A DNA stretch of 64,000 nt from Euptelea pleiosperma (lineage: Eukaryota > Streptophyta > Magnoliopsida > Ranunculales > Eupteleaceae). Under the pieces are notes generated by a model. The model was not told the origin of the DNA. It saw nothing but the letters and a program-made list of their open reading frames with translations, and ran no database searches. This document shows, piece after piece, positions 1-10,419 of this stretch; position 1 is the stretch's first letter, and the number at the start of each line of letters is the position of its first letter. The stretch covers positions 12,965,929 through 13,029,928 of the forward strand of contig CM068541.1 of assembly GCA_035048495.1 (NCBI GenBank). The letters are read 5' to 3'. A program made the translations under genes and the position numbers.

Positions 1-540
1 CCTCAAAAATGCGTCGATTCCTTTCCTTCCATATGGCCCACATGACCGCATAAGGGAGGAAACACCATAGAATCCTGGCTCTGCCCGAAAACGTGCTCAA
101 TGAAATTGTGTGGGTGAAGGTGTCCACTTTCTCCGGCATGACGAAAGCAACACCAAAAATGGAGAACCAGATTTGCCAAATCGAGGATGAGACATGACAA
201 TGCAGCATCAGATGATCCACAGACTCGGCCGCACTATAGCACATGACACACCTGTTGGGAATCATCATTCCCCTATTATTTAGATGGTCCACTGTCAAGA
301 TTTTGTCTAGGATGGCCGTCCAAACAAAGAAGATTACCTTCTTCGGGATGGAGACACCCCATATCCAAGTAGTCTGGGGCGATCTCTGACCATGATTGCT
401 AAGATGATGGAAGAAAGAACTGACAGTGAACACCCCCTTACCTTCCCACTTCCATCTCTTACGATTCTCCTCATTAGACGTTGTAGGTGCATCCCCAATC
501 TTAATCAGAAGATTGCCCAGGTTATCTACTTCCCAATCAT
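1..540 (-). mobile_element. LINE-1 type retrotransposon relic, C-terminal end of ORF2, runs off the left edge
   Basis: Read on the minus strand, the segment gives a broken reading frame typical of the end of plant LINE-1 ORF2. A stretch resembling W-KWEGKGVFTVSSFF lies near 480-400, then a reverse-transcriptase zinc-binding segment (VTIPKK-like, FFVWTAILDKILTVDHL, then MCYSAAESVDHLMLHC) between about 360 and 200, and a decayed tail to base 1. The Cys/His spacing and the motif 'ESVDHLMLHC' are the usual signature of the zf-RVT domain. Stops and frame changes interrupt it, so it is not functional. It lies in or beyond the long intron of the STICHEL-like gene and has the same orientation as that gene. 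The rest of the element is outside the window. Confidence 0.75.
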
Positions 541-925
541 AATTGTTTATGCTAAGTTAATTGAATCACTAGAGCTAACAAGAACACGACCACGTGGAAT
601 AGAATCAGCAACAATAAGAAGAACAAGAGTATCAACACGATCTCTGACTCTAAATCACCAATGTCCCGGGGAGAGGCTGGACAGAAGAAGAGCACACCCA
701 TGCTAGACAGATACAAAACATCCATAGAAAATGAAACACACATTGACAAATGGTCTTAGAAACAGGATATACATTGGCAACCCTTTTGTACTGGATTACC
801 CCATAAAGACATGTTTAACAGACGAAAGACTAAATTGTTCCTGACACAATTACGACAATGCACAAAACATATAGTCAAAAAAACATGAGGTTGAAACTAG
901 AACAAAGGAGAATCAATCTCAAACC

Positions 926-1155
926 TGTTATCATATACGTAGAAATACGTATTCTATATGTATCGGGGGGTAGTTCTGTAAATACCCCCTTGAGGGGTAT
1001 ATTTGTCTTTTTAATTTGAGACTTACATAAATAAGATTTATGGAGTCATTGTGACCTAAGTACAATAGACATCCATCTTCTCTCTTCTCTCCTCTCTTCT
1101 CTCTTCCACAAACCTAAACCTAACCCTAACTCTAACCCTAATTCATCAATTCAAC
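926..1155 (+). repeat. 5' LTR of the intact Copia element
   Basis: It begins TGTTATCATA and matches 6345..6574 except for one base. It contains a pyrimidine-rich run (ctcttctctcctctcttctc) and ends in a stretch built from CCTAAAC, CCTAACC and CCCTAA units that resembles plant telomeric repeats. Family knowledge places the U3 promoter and the RNA start in this LTR; 'acataaataagatttatgg' at about 1025 contains a TATA-like segment. Confidence 0.95.
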
Positions 1156-1156
1156 T

Positions 1157-1169
1157 TGGTATCAGAGCC
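1157..1169 (+). other. Primer-binding site (initiator tRNA-Met) of the Copia element
   Basis: TGGTATCAGAGCC lies one base after the 5' LTR. This is the standard complement of the 3' end of plant initiator tRNA-Met, used to prime minus-strand cDNA synthesis. Confidence 0.93.
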
Positions 1170-1912
1170 AACCTTAGTGTTTTCTACAAGAGGACAGACC
1201 GGAGATCAACCAGGCAGACGATGACGTCATCAAAGCCGTACGGCTGACGTCACAGCTGTACGGACAGAGTTCCCCATTCAACCTGAAACTTCATCACTTG
1301 AAAGAGTATGATTTATCCTCTTTTTTAGTGATTTTTTGATAATTTTCTGGGTTGATTTGGACTGTTTTTTGCTCCTCGTTCTCAAAAAATCGAGAAATTT
1401 CGTTTTTCATACCAGCCTTAATATCAGTCCCTTAAGGAGTTTTTTGGGGGGATTTGTTGCTTCGTTTCAATCCCCTACAATGTTACCTTCATGATGATAC
1501 TACTTTCGAGTGGATCTGAGAAGGATTGAAGGTTTGGGGTCGAAAAATACCCCTTGTTATTACCGCCGGTACGGTTTTTTGCCCTCTTTGGGCTGTTGGC
1601 AGTGTATCACACTCACTAATCTATCCCCTAAGGTATCTCAATGGCTGATTGAAGGGTATTGGGAGTTGTTTTACTCTTCCTATTGCTATCTATACCTAAT
1701 TTGGGACTTATTTGGCCTATCGGGTGGTCTGTTACCTCCTCTAATGACTTATATTAGATGGGTGTTGTATCCTTGAGGTCTATGTGTTCTTTGGGACTTC
1801 ATCAGATGTGATTATAGCCTTCGGTGTGGCCTTTTAGCCGTGTTCTGGCCCTCAGGTGCTTGCTTGTGACATTCCGGCGCTCTTATTTGGTTGTTCTGAG
1901 TGATAGTCCTTC
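1170..1912 (+). other. Long untranslated leader of the Copia element
   Basis: About 740 bases separate the primer-binding site from the gag-pol start. They contain T-rich DNA and one 88-codon open frame (1510..1776) with no recognisable domain. The packaging and dimerisation signals expected in this part of Copia RNAs cannot be pinpointed by eye. Confidence 0.6.
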
Positions 1913-4900
1913 ATGGCAGACCCTTCACCTCCCGTGGTTACCCCGCCTTCCTTGCCTTCTCCTTCAGGGTCAGATGTGAGCACTGATGTTCCCTCCACCG
2001 GTATTGGAGGCCCTATGGTGCATCACTTGGCCTATGAGAACCCTAGCTTACAGATCACATCAGTAAAGCTAGACGGCAAGAATTATTTGCGTTGGGCACA
2101 GGCAGCACGGTTGTTTATTGGAGGCCGTGGGAAGTTGGGTCAAACTACGGGAGATACAGTTGAGCCTCCCAAGACCGATCCATCTTATCGACAGTGGCAG
2201 ACAGATGATCTTACTGTCATGTCATGGCTCCTCAACTCTATGGAGCCTGATATCAGTGAGAGTTTCTTATTTATGCGCACAGCGCAAGAGGTCTGGGAAA
2301 TCACTGAGAAGACTTACTCACAGCAGCAGAACACAGGACGGGCATTTCAGCTGAGACAGACTATCTCCCACTTTCGGCAGGGGGAGAAGTCTCTCTCACA
2401 GTACTACACTGCTCTTCGTACCTTGTGGCAGGAGCTTGATCATTACTACTCTTATCAGCCTCTCAACCCATCAGAGGTTGCGCCCTTTCGTCGATATATA
2501 GAGAAGGGCCGGATCTTTGATTTCCTGGCTGGGCTCAATCCGTCTTATGAGCTTGCCCGTGTTCAGATTTTGAGTAGTAGGATGGATCTTCCCTCTCTCA
2601 GTGAGGTGTATGCCTATCTTCAGAGTGAGGAGAGTCGGAGGATCTCTCTTCAGAGTGAGCATCCCCTTCTAGAGCGATCAGCGCTAGCAGCTTCTCCTGC
2701 TTATCAGCCTCAGCAGTTACAGCAGCCTTCGAGGGGTATATCTCATCAGCCTACCTCAGCTCCATCTTATGCTCCTACTGGATCTTCTCCTGGGAAGTCT
2801 CTGCCTAGAGAGAGGCCCAAGTGTGATTTCTGCGGCAAGTTAGGGCATGTGCGTGCCAAGTGTTGGAAGCTACATGGGCGTCCTAGCCAACCAGCCTCTT
2901 CCAGTGCTCATACAGTCAGTGTGGATTCTTCTGCTCCTTTCTCAGGACAGGCCCTAGCGAGCCCTCTTCCTTCAGCTCCTCCTAGTGGTTTTTCAGCCAC
3001 CGAGTATGCAGGCCTTCGACGCCTCCTTCAGCAGCTTGATGGTCCATCTGCCATATCATCCACCTCCTTCGCACAGTCAGGTAACACTAGACTTGCTCAT
3101 CATGTGTCCCTCCCATCATCCAGCCCCACTTGGATCATTGATTCAGGGGCTTCGGAACACATGACGGGCTTGTCTTCTTTATTTTCTACTTATTCCATAT
3201 GTTCTGGCCGTGATAAGGTGAAGACAGCTGATGGCACCTTATCTTCTGTGTCTGGGAAAGGGAATATCCTTCCCTCTCCCCAATTGCTTCTTTCATCAGT
3301 TTTGCATGTTCCCAGATTTACTTCTAACCTACTTTCTGTTAGTGCTTTGACTAAATCCCTAAACTGTAGTGTCACTTTTTCTCCTACTTCTTGTGTCTTT
3401 CAGGACCTCGAGACGAGGAGGACGATTGGCACTGGACATGAAGCTCATGGCCTCTACCTTCTGGATGGACGCCTTCCTGAGCCCACAGCACTACAGTCGT
3501 CTGCTAGTAGTAGTAGTAGGATAGATGTTGTTTTGAGCTGGCATGCCCGTCTGGGGCATGTCTCTTTTCAGTATTTGAAACTTTTATTTCCTAGTTTGTT
3601 TGTTTCTGTTTCTTTTTCGGCTTTACACTGTGAGACTTGTGAGCTCTCTAAGCATTGTAGATCGAATTATCCCTCCAGAGGTAATAGAAGTTCTACTTGT
3701 TTTGACATTGTGCATTCTGATGTATGGGGCCCTTCCCCCACTACTTCTATCTTTGGCTTCCGCTATTTTGTTTCTTTTGTTGATGATCATACTAGGTGTA
3801 CATGGGTCTATCTCATGAAAACCAAAGATGAGGTTCATTCCATCTTTAAGGGTTTTCATAAGATGATCCAGACCCAGTATGGTATCTCCATCAGGGTTCT
3901 TCGTACTGACCAGGGTGGAGAATATATGTTTGGGGGTCTTCGACATTACCTCATTGACCATGGGATTTGTCACCAAAATTCCTGCAGCTACACTCCTCAA
4001 CAGAATGGTGTAGCTGAAAGGAAAATGCGGCACTTGACTGAGATAGCTCGGTCTCTCTTGATTGGCTCTCAGGTCCCCAAATCTTATTGGTCAGATGCTG
4101 TGTTGACGGCTGCCTACTTGACTAACAGAATACCATCTCGAGTGCTCAATTTCCAGTCTCCTATTCAAGTCCTTGTTCCTGGCTCTCCTCTATTCACTAT
4201 TCCTCCTCGCATCTTTGGGTGTGTATGCTATGTACATATCCTGGGTCCCCATCGCACCAAACTCGATCCTAAAGCACTCAAGTGCGTCTTTCTTGGTTAC
4301 TCCTCTACCCACAAGGGATACAAGTGTTACCATCCGTCTTCTGGGAAGAAGTTTGTTTGCATGGATGTCACCTTCCGTGAGGAGCTGTCTTTTTTCTCCC
4401 CCACCTCTCTTCAGGGGGAGAGTCGTAGTGAAGAGAGGTGGACTGTTCCTCTTCCTGCTATATCCCTATCTCCTCCCTTAGAGTTTGAGAGCTCTCTGCC
4501 TACTCATATTACTAGTGGGATTGATAGTACTCCTGGAGCTCAGAAGGAGCTCAAAGTCTATAGCAGAAGGGAGAAAGCTACAGCCGATCCAGTACCAGTG
4601 GTTCCTACCTTGGATCCAGGTAATCCTCCACCTCTTTCTATGCCTGTCATTTCTCCTTCTACTGATGCTTCTGATCTTCCTATTGCTCTAAGAAAAGGAG
4701 TCAAAAGCTGCACTCAGCATCCTCTGAGTAACTTTGTCTCCTATGATGCCTTGTCCCCCTCCTATAAAGCCTTTATCACTTCCCTTTCCACTATTCCTAT
4801 ACCCTCTTCAGTGGCAGAAGGGTTGGCTCAACCAAGATGGAAAGCTACTATGATAGAGGAAATGAAAGCTCTGGACAAGAATGGGACATGGGAGCTTGTT

Positions 4901-6337
4901 GACCTGCCAAGAGGCAAGAAACCTGTGGGTTGCAGATGGGTGTTCACAGTCAAACACAAGGCAGACGGGTCTATTGAGAAGTACAAGGCGAGATTAGTAG
5001 CCAAGGGGTACACCCAGACCTATGGGATTGATTATGTGGAGACCTTTGCACCTGTGGCAAAGATGAACTCCATCAGGGTGTTGTTGTCAGTGGCAGCAAA
5101 TCAAGAGTGGCCTTTGCATCAGCTAGATGTAAAGAATGCTTTTCTTCATGGGGACCTACATGAAGAAGTCTACATGGTGCCTCCTCCTGGATTCACTCCA
5201 CCAGGACAAAGTAGCAAGGTGTGTAGACTGAAGAAAGCCCTCTATGGGCTTAAACAATCTCCAAGGGCATGGTTCGAGAGATTCACCTTAGCCGTGAAGA
5301 AGCTGGGTTACACTCAAAGTCAGGCTGATCACACCCTATTTGTGAAGCATCAAGGGAAGAACACCACTGCCCTCATTGTTTATGTTGATGACATCATTCT
5401 CACAGGGAATGATACAGCAGAGGTAGCCAAGCTGAAGCTTCAGTTAGCGGAGGAGTTTGAAACCAAAGATCTAGGACCTCTCAAATACTTCCTAGGCATC
5501 GAAGTTGCAAGATCCAGTCAGGGGATCTTCATCTCTCAGAGGAAGTATGTCTTAGACTTGTTACAAGACTCAGGCAGGTTGGGTACCAAACCAGTGGAAA
5601 CTCCTATAGAGCAGAATCACCAGCTAGCAGATGCCAGTGGTGAACTCCTACAGGATGTAGGGAGCTTTCAGAGACTAATTGGGCGATTGATCTATCTCTC
5701 CCTGACTCGACCTGACATTGCCTATGCAGTGAGTGTGATCAGTCAGTATATGCACTCACCCAGAGGTGTTCATTTAGAGGCAGCACATCGGATCTTGAGG
5801 TATCTTAAGTCAGCCCCTGGTAGAGGTCTTCTGTTTGAGAAGAATGGCCACATGCGTATAGAGGCTTATACCGATGCAGACTGGGCAGGGGCCAAAGATG
5901 ATCGGAGATCCACTTCTGGATATTGCACCTTTGTTGGGGGCAATCTGGTCACTTGGAGAAGCAAAAAGCAACCCGTGGTCGCCAGATCTAGTGCAGAGGC
6001 CGAATTCAGAGCAATGGCTCATGGCTTGTGTGAGATGCTTTGGTTGAAAGTGTTGGTTGTTGAACTTGGTTTCCCAGTTTCTGGATCTGTGAGCTTATAT
6101 TGTGACAACAAGGCCGCCATCAGCATTGCTCACAATCCCGTTCAGCATGATCGTGCCAAACACATTGAGGTGGACCGACACTTCATTAGAGAGAAGATTA
6201 TCTCTGGGGCAGTGTGCACCCCATTTGTGAAGACTGATGAACAGGTTGCAGATGTTTTCACGAAGGGAGTTCCCAGTTGGCAACTCCATAAGTGCTTGTG
6301 CAAGTTGGGCATGAGAGATATTTATGCACCAACTTGA
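1913..6337 (+). CDS. Ty1/Copia gag-pol polyprotein, intact, 1474 aa
   Basis: A single uninterrupted frame encodes all Copia proteins. The gag region comes first (motif LQITSVKLDGKNYLRWAQA near residue 50), then a CX2CX4HX4C zinc knuckle (CDFCGKLGHVRAKC, about residue 304). The aspartic protease motif is WIIDSGASEHM, with its active Asp near 410. The integrase has an HARLGH..CETC zinc-binding part and catalytic D, D, E near 601, 665 and 702 (HSDVWG, RTDQGGEY, QNGVAERK). The reverse transcriptase has YVDDIILTGND near 1157, and RNase H has YTDADWAGAKDDRRSTSG near 1320. No stop or frameshift is present, so the product could be active. The ATG at 1913 gives the full gag N-terminus. It replicates the element through RNA in cytoplasmic virus-like particles. 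Confidence 0.97.
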   Translation: MADPSPPVVTPPSLPSPSGSDVSTDVPSTGIGGPMVHHLAYENPSLQITSVKLDGKNYLRWAQAARLFIGGRGKLGQTTGDTVEPPKTDPSYRQWQTDDLTVMSWLLNSMEPDISESFLFMRTAQEVWEITEKTYSQQQNTGRAFQLRQTISHFRQGEKSLSQYYTALRTLWQELDHYYSYQPLNPSEVAPFRRYIEKGRIFDFLAGLNPSYELARVQILSSRMDLPSLSEVYAYLQSEESRRISLQSEHPLLERSALAASPAYQPQQLQQPSRGISHQPTSAPSYAPTGSSPGKSLPRERPKCDFCGKLGHVRAKCWKLHGRPSQPASSSAHTVSVDSSAPFSGQALASPLPSAPPSGFSATEYAGLRRLLQQLDGPSAISSTSFAQSGNTRLAHHVSLPSSSPTWIIDSGASEHMTGLSSLFSTYSICSGRDKVKTADGTLSSVSGKGNILPSPQLLLSSVLHVPRFTSNLLSVSALTKSLNCSVTFSPTSCVFQDLETRRTIGTGHEAHGLYLLDGRLPEPTALQSSASSSSRIDVVLSWHARLGHVSFQYLKLLFPSLFVSVSFSALHCETCELSKHCRSNYPSRGNRSSTCFDIVHSDVWGPSPTTSIFGFRYFVSFVDDHTRCTWVYLMKTKDEVHSIFKGFHKMIQTQYGISIRVLRTDQGGEYMFGGLRHYLIDHGICHQNSCSYTPQQNGVAERKMRHLTEIARSLLIGSQVPKSYWSDAVLTAAYLTNRIPSRVLNFQSPIQVLVPGSPLFTIPPRIFGCVCYVHILGPHRTKLDPKALKCVFLGYSSTHKGYKCYHPSSGKKFVCMDVTFREELSFFSPTSLQGESRSEERWTVPLPAISLSPPLEFESSLPTHITSGIDSTPGAQKELKVYSRREKATADPVPVVPTLDPGNPPPLSMPVISPSTDASDLPIALRKGVKSCTQHPLSNFVSYDALSPSYKAFITSLSTIPIPSSVAEGLAQPRWKATMIEEMKALDKNGTWELVDLPRGKKPVGCRWVFTVKHKADGSIEKYKARLVAKGYTQTYGIDYVETFAPVAKMNSIRVLLSVAANQEWPLHQLDVKNAFLHGDLHEEVYMVPPPGFTPPGQSSKVCRLKKALYGLKQSPRAWFERFTLAVKKLGYTQSQADHTLFVKHQGKNTTALIVYVDDIILTGNDTAEVAKLKLQLAEEFETKDLGPLKYFLGIEVARSSQGIFISQRKYVLDLLQDSGRLGTKPVETPIEQNHQLADASGELLQDVGSFQRLIGRLIYLSLTRPDIAYAVSVISQYMHSPRGVHLEAAHRILRYLKSAPGRGLLFEKNGHMRIEAYTDADWAGAKDDRRSTSGYCTFVGGNLVTWRSKKQPVVARSSAEAEFRAMAHGLCEMLWLKVLVVELGFPVSGSVSLYCDNKAAISIAHNPVQHDRAKHIEVDRHFIREKIISGAVCTPFVKTDEQVADVFTKGVPSWQLHKCLCKLGMRDIYAPT

Positions 6338-6344
6338 GGGGGAG
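6334..6344 (+). other. Polypurine tract of the Copia element
   Basis: TTGAGGGGGAG lies directly before the 3' LTR (TGTTATC...). This is the usual priming site for plus-strand cDNA. Confidence 0.9.
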
Positions 6345-6574
6345 TGTTATCATATACGTAGAAATACGTATTCTATATGTATCGGGGGGTAGTTCTGTAA
6401 ATACCCCCTTGAGGGGTATATTTGTCTTTTTAATTTGGGACTTACATAAATAAGATTTATGGAGTCATTGTGACCTAAGTACAATAGACATCCATCTTCT
6501 CTCTTCTCTCCTCTCTTCTCTCTTCCACAAACCTAAACCTAACCCTAACTCTAACCCTAATTCATCAATTCAAC
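6345..6574 (+). repeat. 3' LTR of the intact Copia element
   Basis: A 230-bp near-perfect copy of 926..1155 with one substitution seen. The last part repeats the telomere-like CCTAA units. Confidence 0.95.
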
Positions 6575-7295
6575 TGCATGGGAAACTTACATTCCTGAAC
6601 TCTAGAAGGCATTCTATAGATCAAATAGTAAGTTGTAAGAATTCCATCTGACAATCTAATTTAATAACGCTCACGGCAAAAAGTAAGGACCCAGAGGATG
6701 GTTGATCTTCATGACTCACTTGAGAAAAAAAAAATTACGACGACAAAGCTACTACTCAATAACAACAAATGTAAATAATAAGAAAAAACGGTTTGACCTT
6801 CTTCTTCATTGTCGAGCTTCCACATCCCAGGCTTGACACTACTTTTTTTAGCCTTTGGATGTAGTGGGTCATTCCTACGAGGTTGATTGACCTCATTCAA
6901 GGATGGAACATTAACCAATGTCAAATTCGGGGCTGTGTATTGTGGAGACTCTTACCTTTTGAATTTTTTTAGAGTGTCTGGAAAGAAAGAATTAGTAGGA
7001 TTCTTGAATACAAGTATTAACTGAAGATCGAGTTATGGAGAAGGGAAAACCAAAGTTGTTTGTTTGGAGTTTCAATTCTAGAAAATTTAAGGGAGTTTCC
7101 TATGTTGTGGATGTCAGGACCTAATATCTACATTATCAGTTATAACAGCATTATTTGGTATTACATAAATATTGATGTGTAATGTTATTAGAAAATTTAG
7201 GAGAACATTCTCAACTAGACCATTGACACTTCATGTCACATCCAAAGCAAAACATTATATTGAAGTTTAGACAGCATGAATGATAAAGAACTTAC
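6575..7295 (-). other. Remaining intron DNA of the STICHEL-like gene
   Basis: This stretch lies between the Copia element and the 5' splice site at 7295. It is AT-rich with no domain-bearing frame. A 71-codon minus-strand frame at 6924..6709 has a fairly ordinary composition in its first 40 residues but matches no family I recognise, and it does not continue the STICHEL-like protein. Confidence 0.5.
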
Positions 7296-9353
7296 AAGCT
7301 CCTGTACTAGAGGAACAGAGATTCTCTGTCCAAGCAAACTCAGTTGCTCAAGAGTCATCTCAGCATCCCTCAAAGATCCATCTGAACGTGAAGCAATAAG
7401 TTTTAGTGCATCCTTATCAATTTCGAGATCCTCTTTAGTCGCGATCCACTGCAAAGTATAGATAATATCTGCATCCTTCAACTTTGGGAAAAAGAATTTC
7501 TGGCACCTGGAAATGATTATATGAGGCAAATGATCAAGACTTGTACTGATAAGGACAAAAACCACACGTCTCGGTGCTCGATCAAGGACCTTCGAGATAG
7601 CACTCCAAGAATCAGGGGACAAAGTATCGCAATCATCAAAAATGAACACTCGATATTGAGATTGCATCTGGGATATAATCATACTGTCAAGTAGATCCAT
7701 AATACTCTCGAAGACAAAATTACTGACAGGACCAACTTCCCTCACATTTCGACTCTTACCCAGATCATGTGCAATGCAGGAATTGCAAACCCCACAAGGT
7801 TTGGGATGCTCTGAAGATTGGCAATTTAAAGCTCTGGCAAATATGCGAGCACAAGAAGTTTTCCCAGTGCCATGAGGACCATAGAACACATACAGAAACC
7901 CAATTTTTCTTTTCAATACAGCATTTAAAAGAGCTTGTGCCACCAAGTTTTGTCCTACCAGATCCTTGAACGTTCGTGGCATGTATTTCTGTGTCAGACT
8001 TTGGTGTCTACCATGGCGGTCTCCTCTAAATTTGAGTTGACCACCCGATCTCGCTTCAGAAGCAAGGTCGGAGTCCACGTCATGCTTCAAACTGTGATCA
8101 GCAAAAATGCCTAGCTCCCCCGAATATTCATGCACCCAAGCAGCATTATCGGTGCTTCCCTGGGATCCCGATGGCTCAACTAACAGAGGTGTCGCTTCTG
8201 CATCAGATTTAGTAGACGAGCTTGAGTGATCAGATGCCATGGGCATATCTGAGCCATCCTTACCTTGGCGAATAGAGCCATCTTTTCTTAACCTCGAGTC
8301 AGAGAGCCCACAAGATAAACTCCTTCCTGCCATGTCCAGAAATGTTTTACCTCCATGGTGAATTCTTGACCAATTAAAAGGAATCCCACACCCATTTCTG
8401 GGAGCCCGTGTAACACCTAGCTTGGCATCTTCTTCCTCTCCATCCTCCATATAATACTTACGTTGTGTTGAACCTTGGACTAATGAATTAGAAGCCACAG
8501 ACAATTCATTGAGAACTCCAAAATCTCTTGAGCCCATAGCAGCCCGAGCTCTTCTCGTACCTCGAAACTTTCGCTTTTTCACCCTGTTCAATCCATTGCA
8601 ATAGCCGCTAATGCTTGCTTCTGGTTCCTCACTGGTTTTCTCCTCTCGTGAACGTCTTCCATGACGATGGAGGTGAGAATTCTGTACATCATCACTATCC
8701 ATTGGACATTCCTTCAAATGTTCTGAAAGGGTCGTAAGGTGACCATGTTGAATTTGCTTCCCCTTCTGTGAAATCTTTTTGTCTCTTGGCTCTGCCTTCC
8801 CTGAAACCAAATGATTGACCATTACCAAATTGTGACCATCTTGTAGAGGCTCCTCTGTGCCACCAGAATGATCACTCCTGCGACTTCTTCGACTGGATTC
8901 TTCTCCTTTAATTCCTCTGGCATCCCTACGATCACTAATAAACGATCCCCCATCATTTCCCCTGCTTACTTCAGCAGCAGCAAATTTTGATGTTGCTACA
9001 CTTGCAACAGTTGGTGAGCTTCCTGACAACCTTCTACCTTCCCTCCGACGCTCAATCCCAACAGACCTTCTTCCTTCACGCACTGCTGCTTCCTTTTCGA
9101 GTTTCTTAGAAAACGATTCTAAGATGGAAGGAGAATGCCATGAGGGAGGACTAGTCGAAGGATCTCTGAGTGACCTCGACCTCTGAAGGACAATAAGGCC
9201 CCTCATAAGTGACCTTTCAGCCAAAATCGGGCTGTGCCTGTGCATATGGTTCTTCAAGTGAATGCAATTTGTCAAATGAACATGGTTGCGAAGATGATCA
9301 CTAATAGGACCATTCTCATCTTTGAAAAATCTACTATGAACAGCTCTGGTCAT
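7296..9353 (-). CDS. STICHEL-like AAA protein (DNA polymerase III gamma/tau-like), first coding exon, C-terminus missing
   Basis: This is a 686-residue N-terminal exon of the plant STICHEL family, whose founder controls trichome branch number. The start MTRAVHSRFFKDENGPISDH, followed by HLTNCIHLKNHMH and LQRSRSLRDPS, matches the STICHEL-like 3/4 subgroup. A basic, low-complexity middle follows, then the AAA clamp-loader module: QKYMPRTFKDLVGQ, Walker A GPHGTGKT (near 491-498), a Cys cluster CX9CX2CX2C (near 510-526), and a Walker-B-like VFIFDDCD. The exon ends ...VPLVQEL at a good 5' splice site (GTAAGT, plus bases 7295-7290). The open frame runs 19 codons into the intron and should not be read as the protein end. 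The family normally has several hundred more residues, and no matching exon is seen between 1 and 7295. The transcript therefore either jumps a >7 kb intron or is truncated. Confidence 0.93.
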
Positions 9354-10330
9354 GATCAGAACATAAACATGTCCCGCAGCAAAAACAATGGTAGATCAAC
9401 AAGATGAACAGAAGAAAAACCAAGCATTTTTGGTTTCTAAAATGCCTTATCTTTCAGAAATGTGATGAAATTCATTCCATCGCACTTGCAATGGTGTAGT
9501 TAAGGCCAAACTGATATCGAGGTTCAAGTAATTAGAGTTCCATCAAAGACAAAGTAATGACCAAAGCATGCAAGTTCAAAAGCAACCGTCTCATTTCCAC
9601 CAATAATAATATCGCAAATATACAAACCCTCGGGAAGCTAAAATCTTCACCAAAAATCAGTTTTTCTGATCCAAAGACGCATAACGGGAACTCAGAAACT
9701 TCAAATCCAAAAACAGGGGAGTAGACACATGCATTGTTTGAATAAATTCAAACTTCAAAGCTTCGGACTTGAACTCGAATCTTACTCCCTTCAAAGCACC
9801 ATCAGAAACCATAAAACCGCACTTCGCAACAAAAAAAAAAGCAAATTACTTTTCCGAACTTACACCGATTGAACTTCACTGCAGAAAAAAAATTTATATA
9901 TATCCAGAAACCTCGTTTTCATCTCTCTTCCGTCACCTCCAACGTGATTTATCTCCTCAAACTCAGCTTAAACGACCAGATCTCTGCCACAGCCGGAATG
10001 TCTCTCATTCTCTTTCTCTCCTTCTTCAAAACCCTAAAAACTTCACCATTTCTGAAAATTCGAAAAGATGAAGAAAAGCCGACGTAATTGATTAAGAAAG
10101 AAAAAAGAGCTAAAGAGACACTCAACTCACATGAATCAAGAGCGAGGGATCTGTTTGGATCCTTTTGGTCTGCTTTTCGACCAGATCTCTCTGCAACTTC
10201 ACATGAACTTCACGAGGGTTTCTTTCGCGAAAACGATAGAGAGCGAGAGATATAGAGAGATACGGAGATCTGGTCCTCACAGACAGCCATGCCTGCAAAC
10301 TGTGCATCTGTTTCACTGTTTGTTCCCAAC
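9354..10330 (-). other. 5' leader of the STICHEL-like gene with a probable leader intron
   Basis: Upstream of the ATG the minus strand is non-coding. A good 5' splice site (CAT/GTGAGTTG, plus bases about 10131-10124) and an acceptor candidate (ATTTTAG at about 9437) suggest a leader intron of roughly 0.7 kb. The first exon would run from about 10330 to 10132 and carries no conserved frame. These borders are inferred from splice motifs alone. Confidence 0.5.
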
Positions 10331-10355
10331 AGCTAGAAATAATAATAGAGGAGGC

Positions 10356-10365
10356 CTTTATATAT
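10356..10365 (-). promoter_or_regulatory. TATA box of the STICHEL-like gene
   Basis: On the minus strand the sequence reads ATATATAAAGGCCTCC, a strong plant TATA box. It lies about 30 bases upstream of the pyrimidine-rich leader start near 10330 and about 1 kb upstream of the ATG. Confidence 0.6.
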
Positions 10366-10419
10366 TTTTCATTTTAATTTCCGAAAAACCAAATAAATAA
10401 ATAAATAATAAAAATAAAA

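Larger units (their letters stand above)
926..6574 (+). mobile_element. Complete, apparently young Ty1/Copia LTR retrotransposon (5.65 kb)
   Basis: Two 230-bp LTRs (926..1155 and 6345..6574) flank a primer-binding site complementary to initiator tRNA-Met, one uninterrupted 1474-residue gag-pol frame in Copia order (gag, protease, integrase, RT, RNase H), and a purine tract just before the 3' LTR. By eye the two LTRs differ at one base only (A versus G in the 'aatttg-gacttac' segment, at about 1019 and 6438), which indicates recent insertion. It sits antisense in the long intron of the STICHEL-like gene. The flanks (aaacc on the left, tgcat on the right) do not form the expected 5-bp target-site duplication. 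A diverged relative occupies 60229-64000. Confidence 0.97.

Noticed and set aside
3623..4033. 136-codon minus-strand frame
   Set aside because: Antisense shadow of the Copia integrase; the same shadow appears at 62618-62902 in the relic.
6709..6924. 71-codon minus-strand frame in the STICHEL-like intron
   Set aside because: It does not fit the expected continuation of the STICHEL-like protein, ends in a low-complexity hydrophobic/Ser tail, and has no recognised domain.
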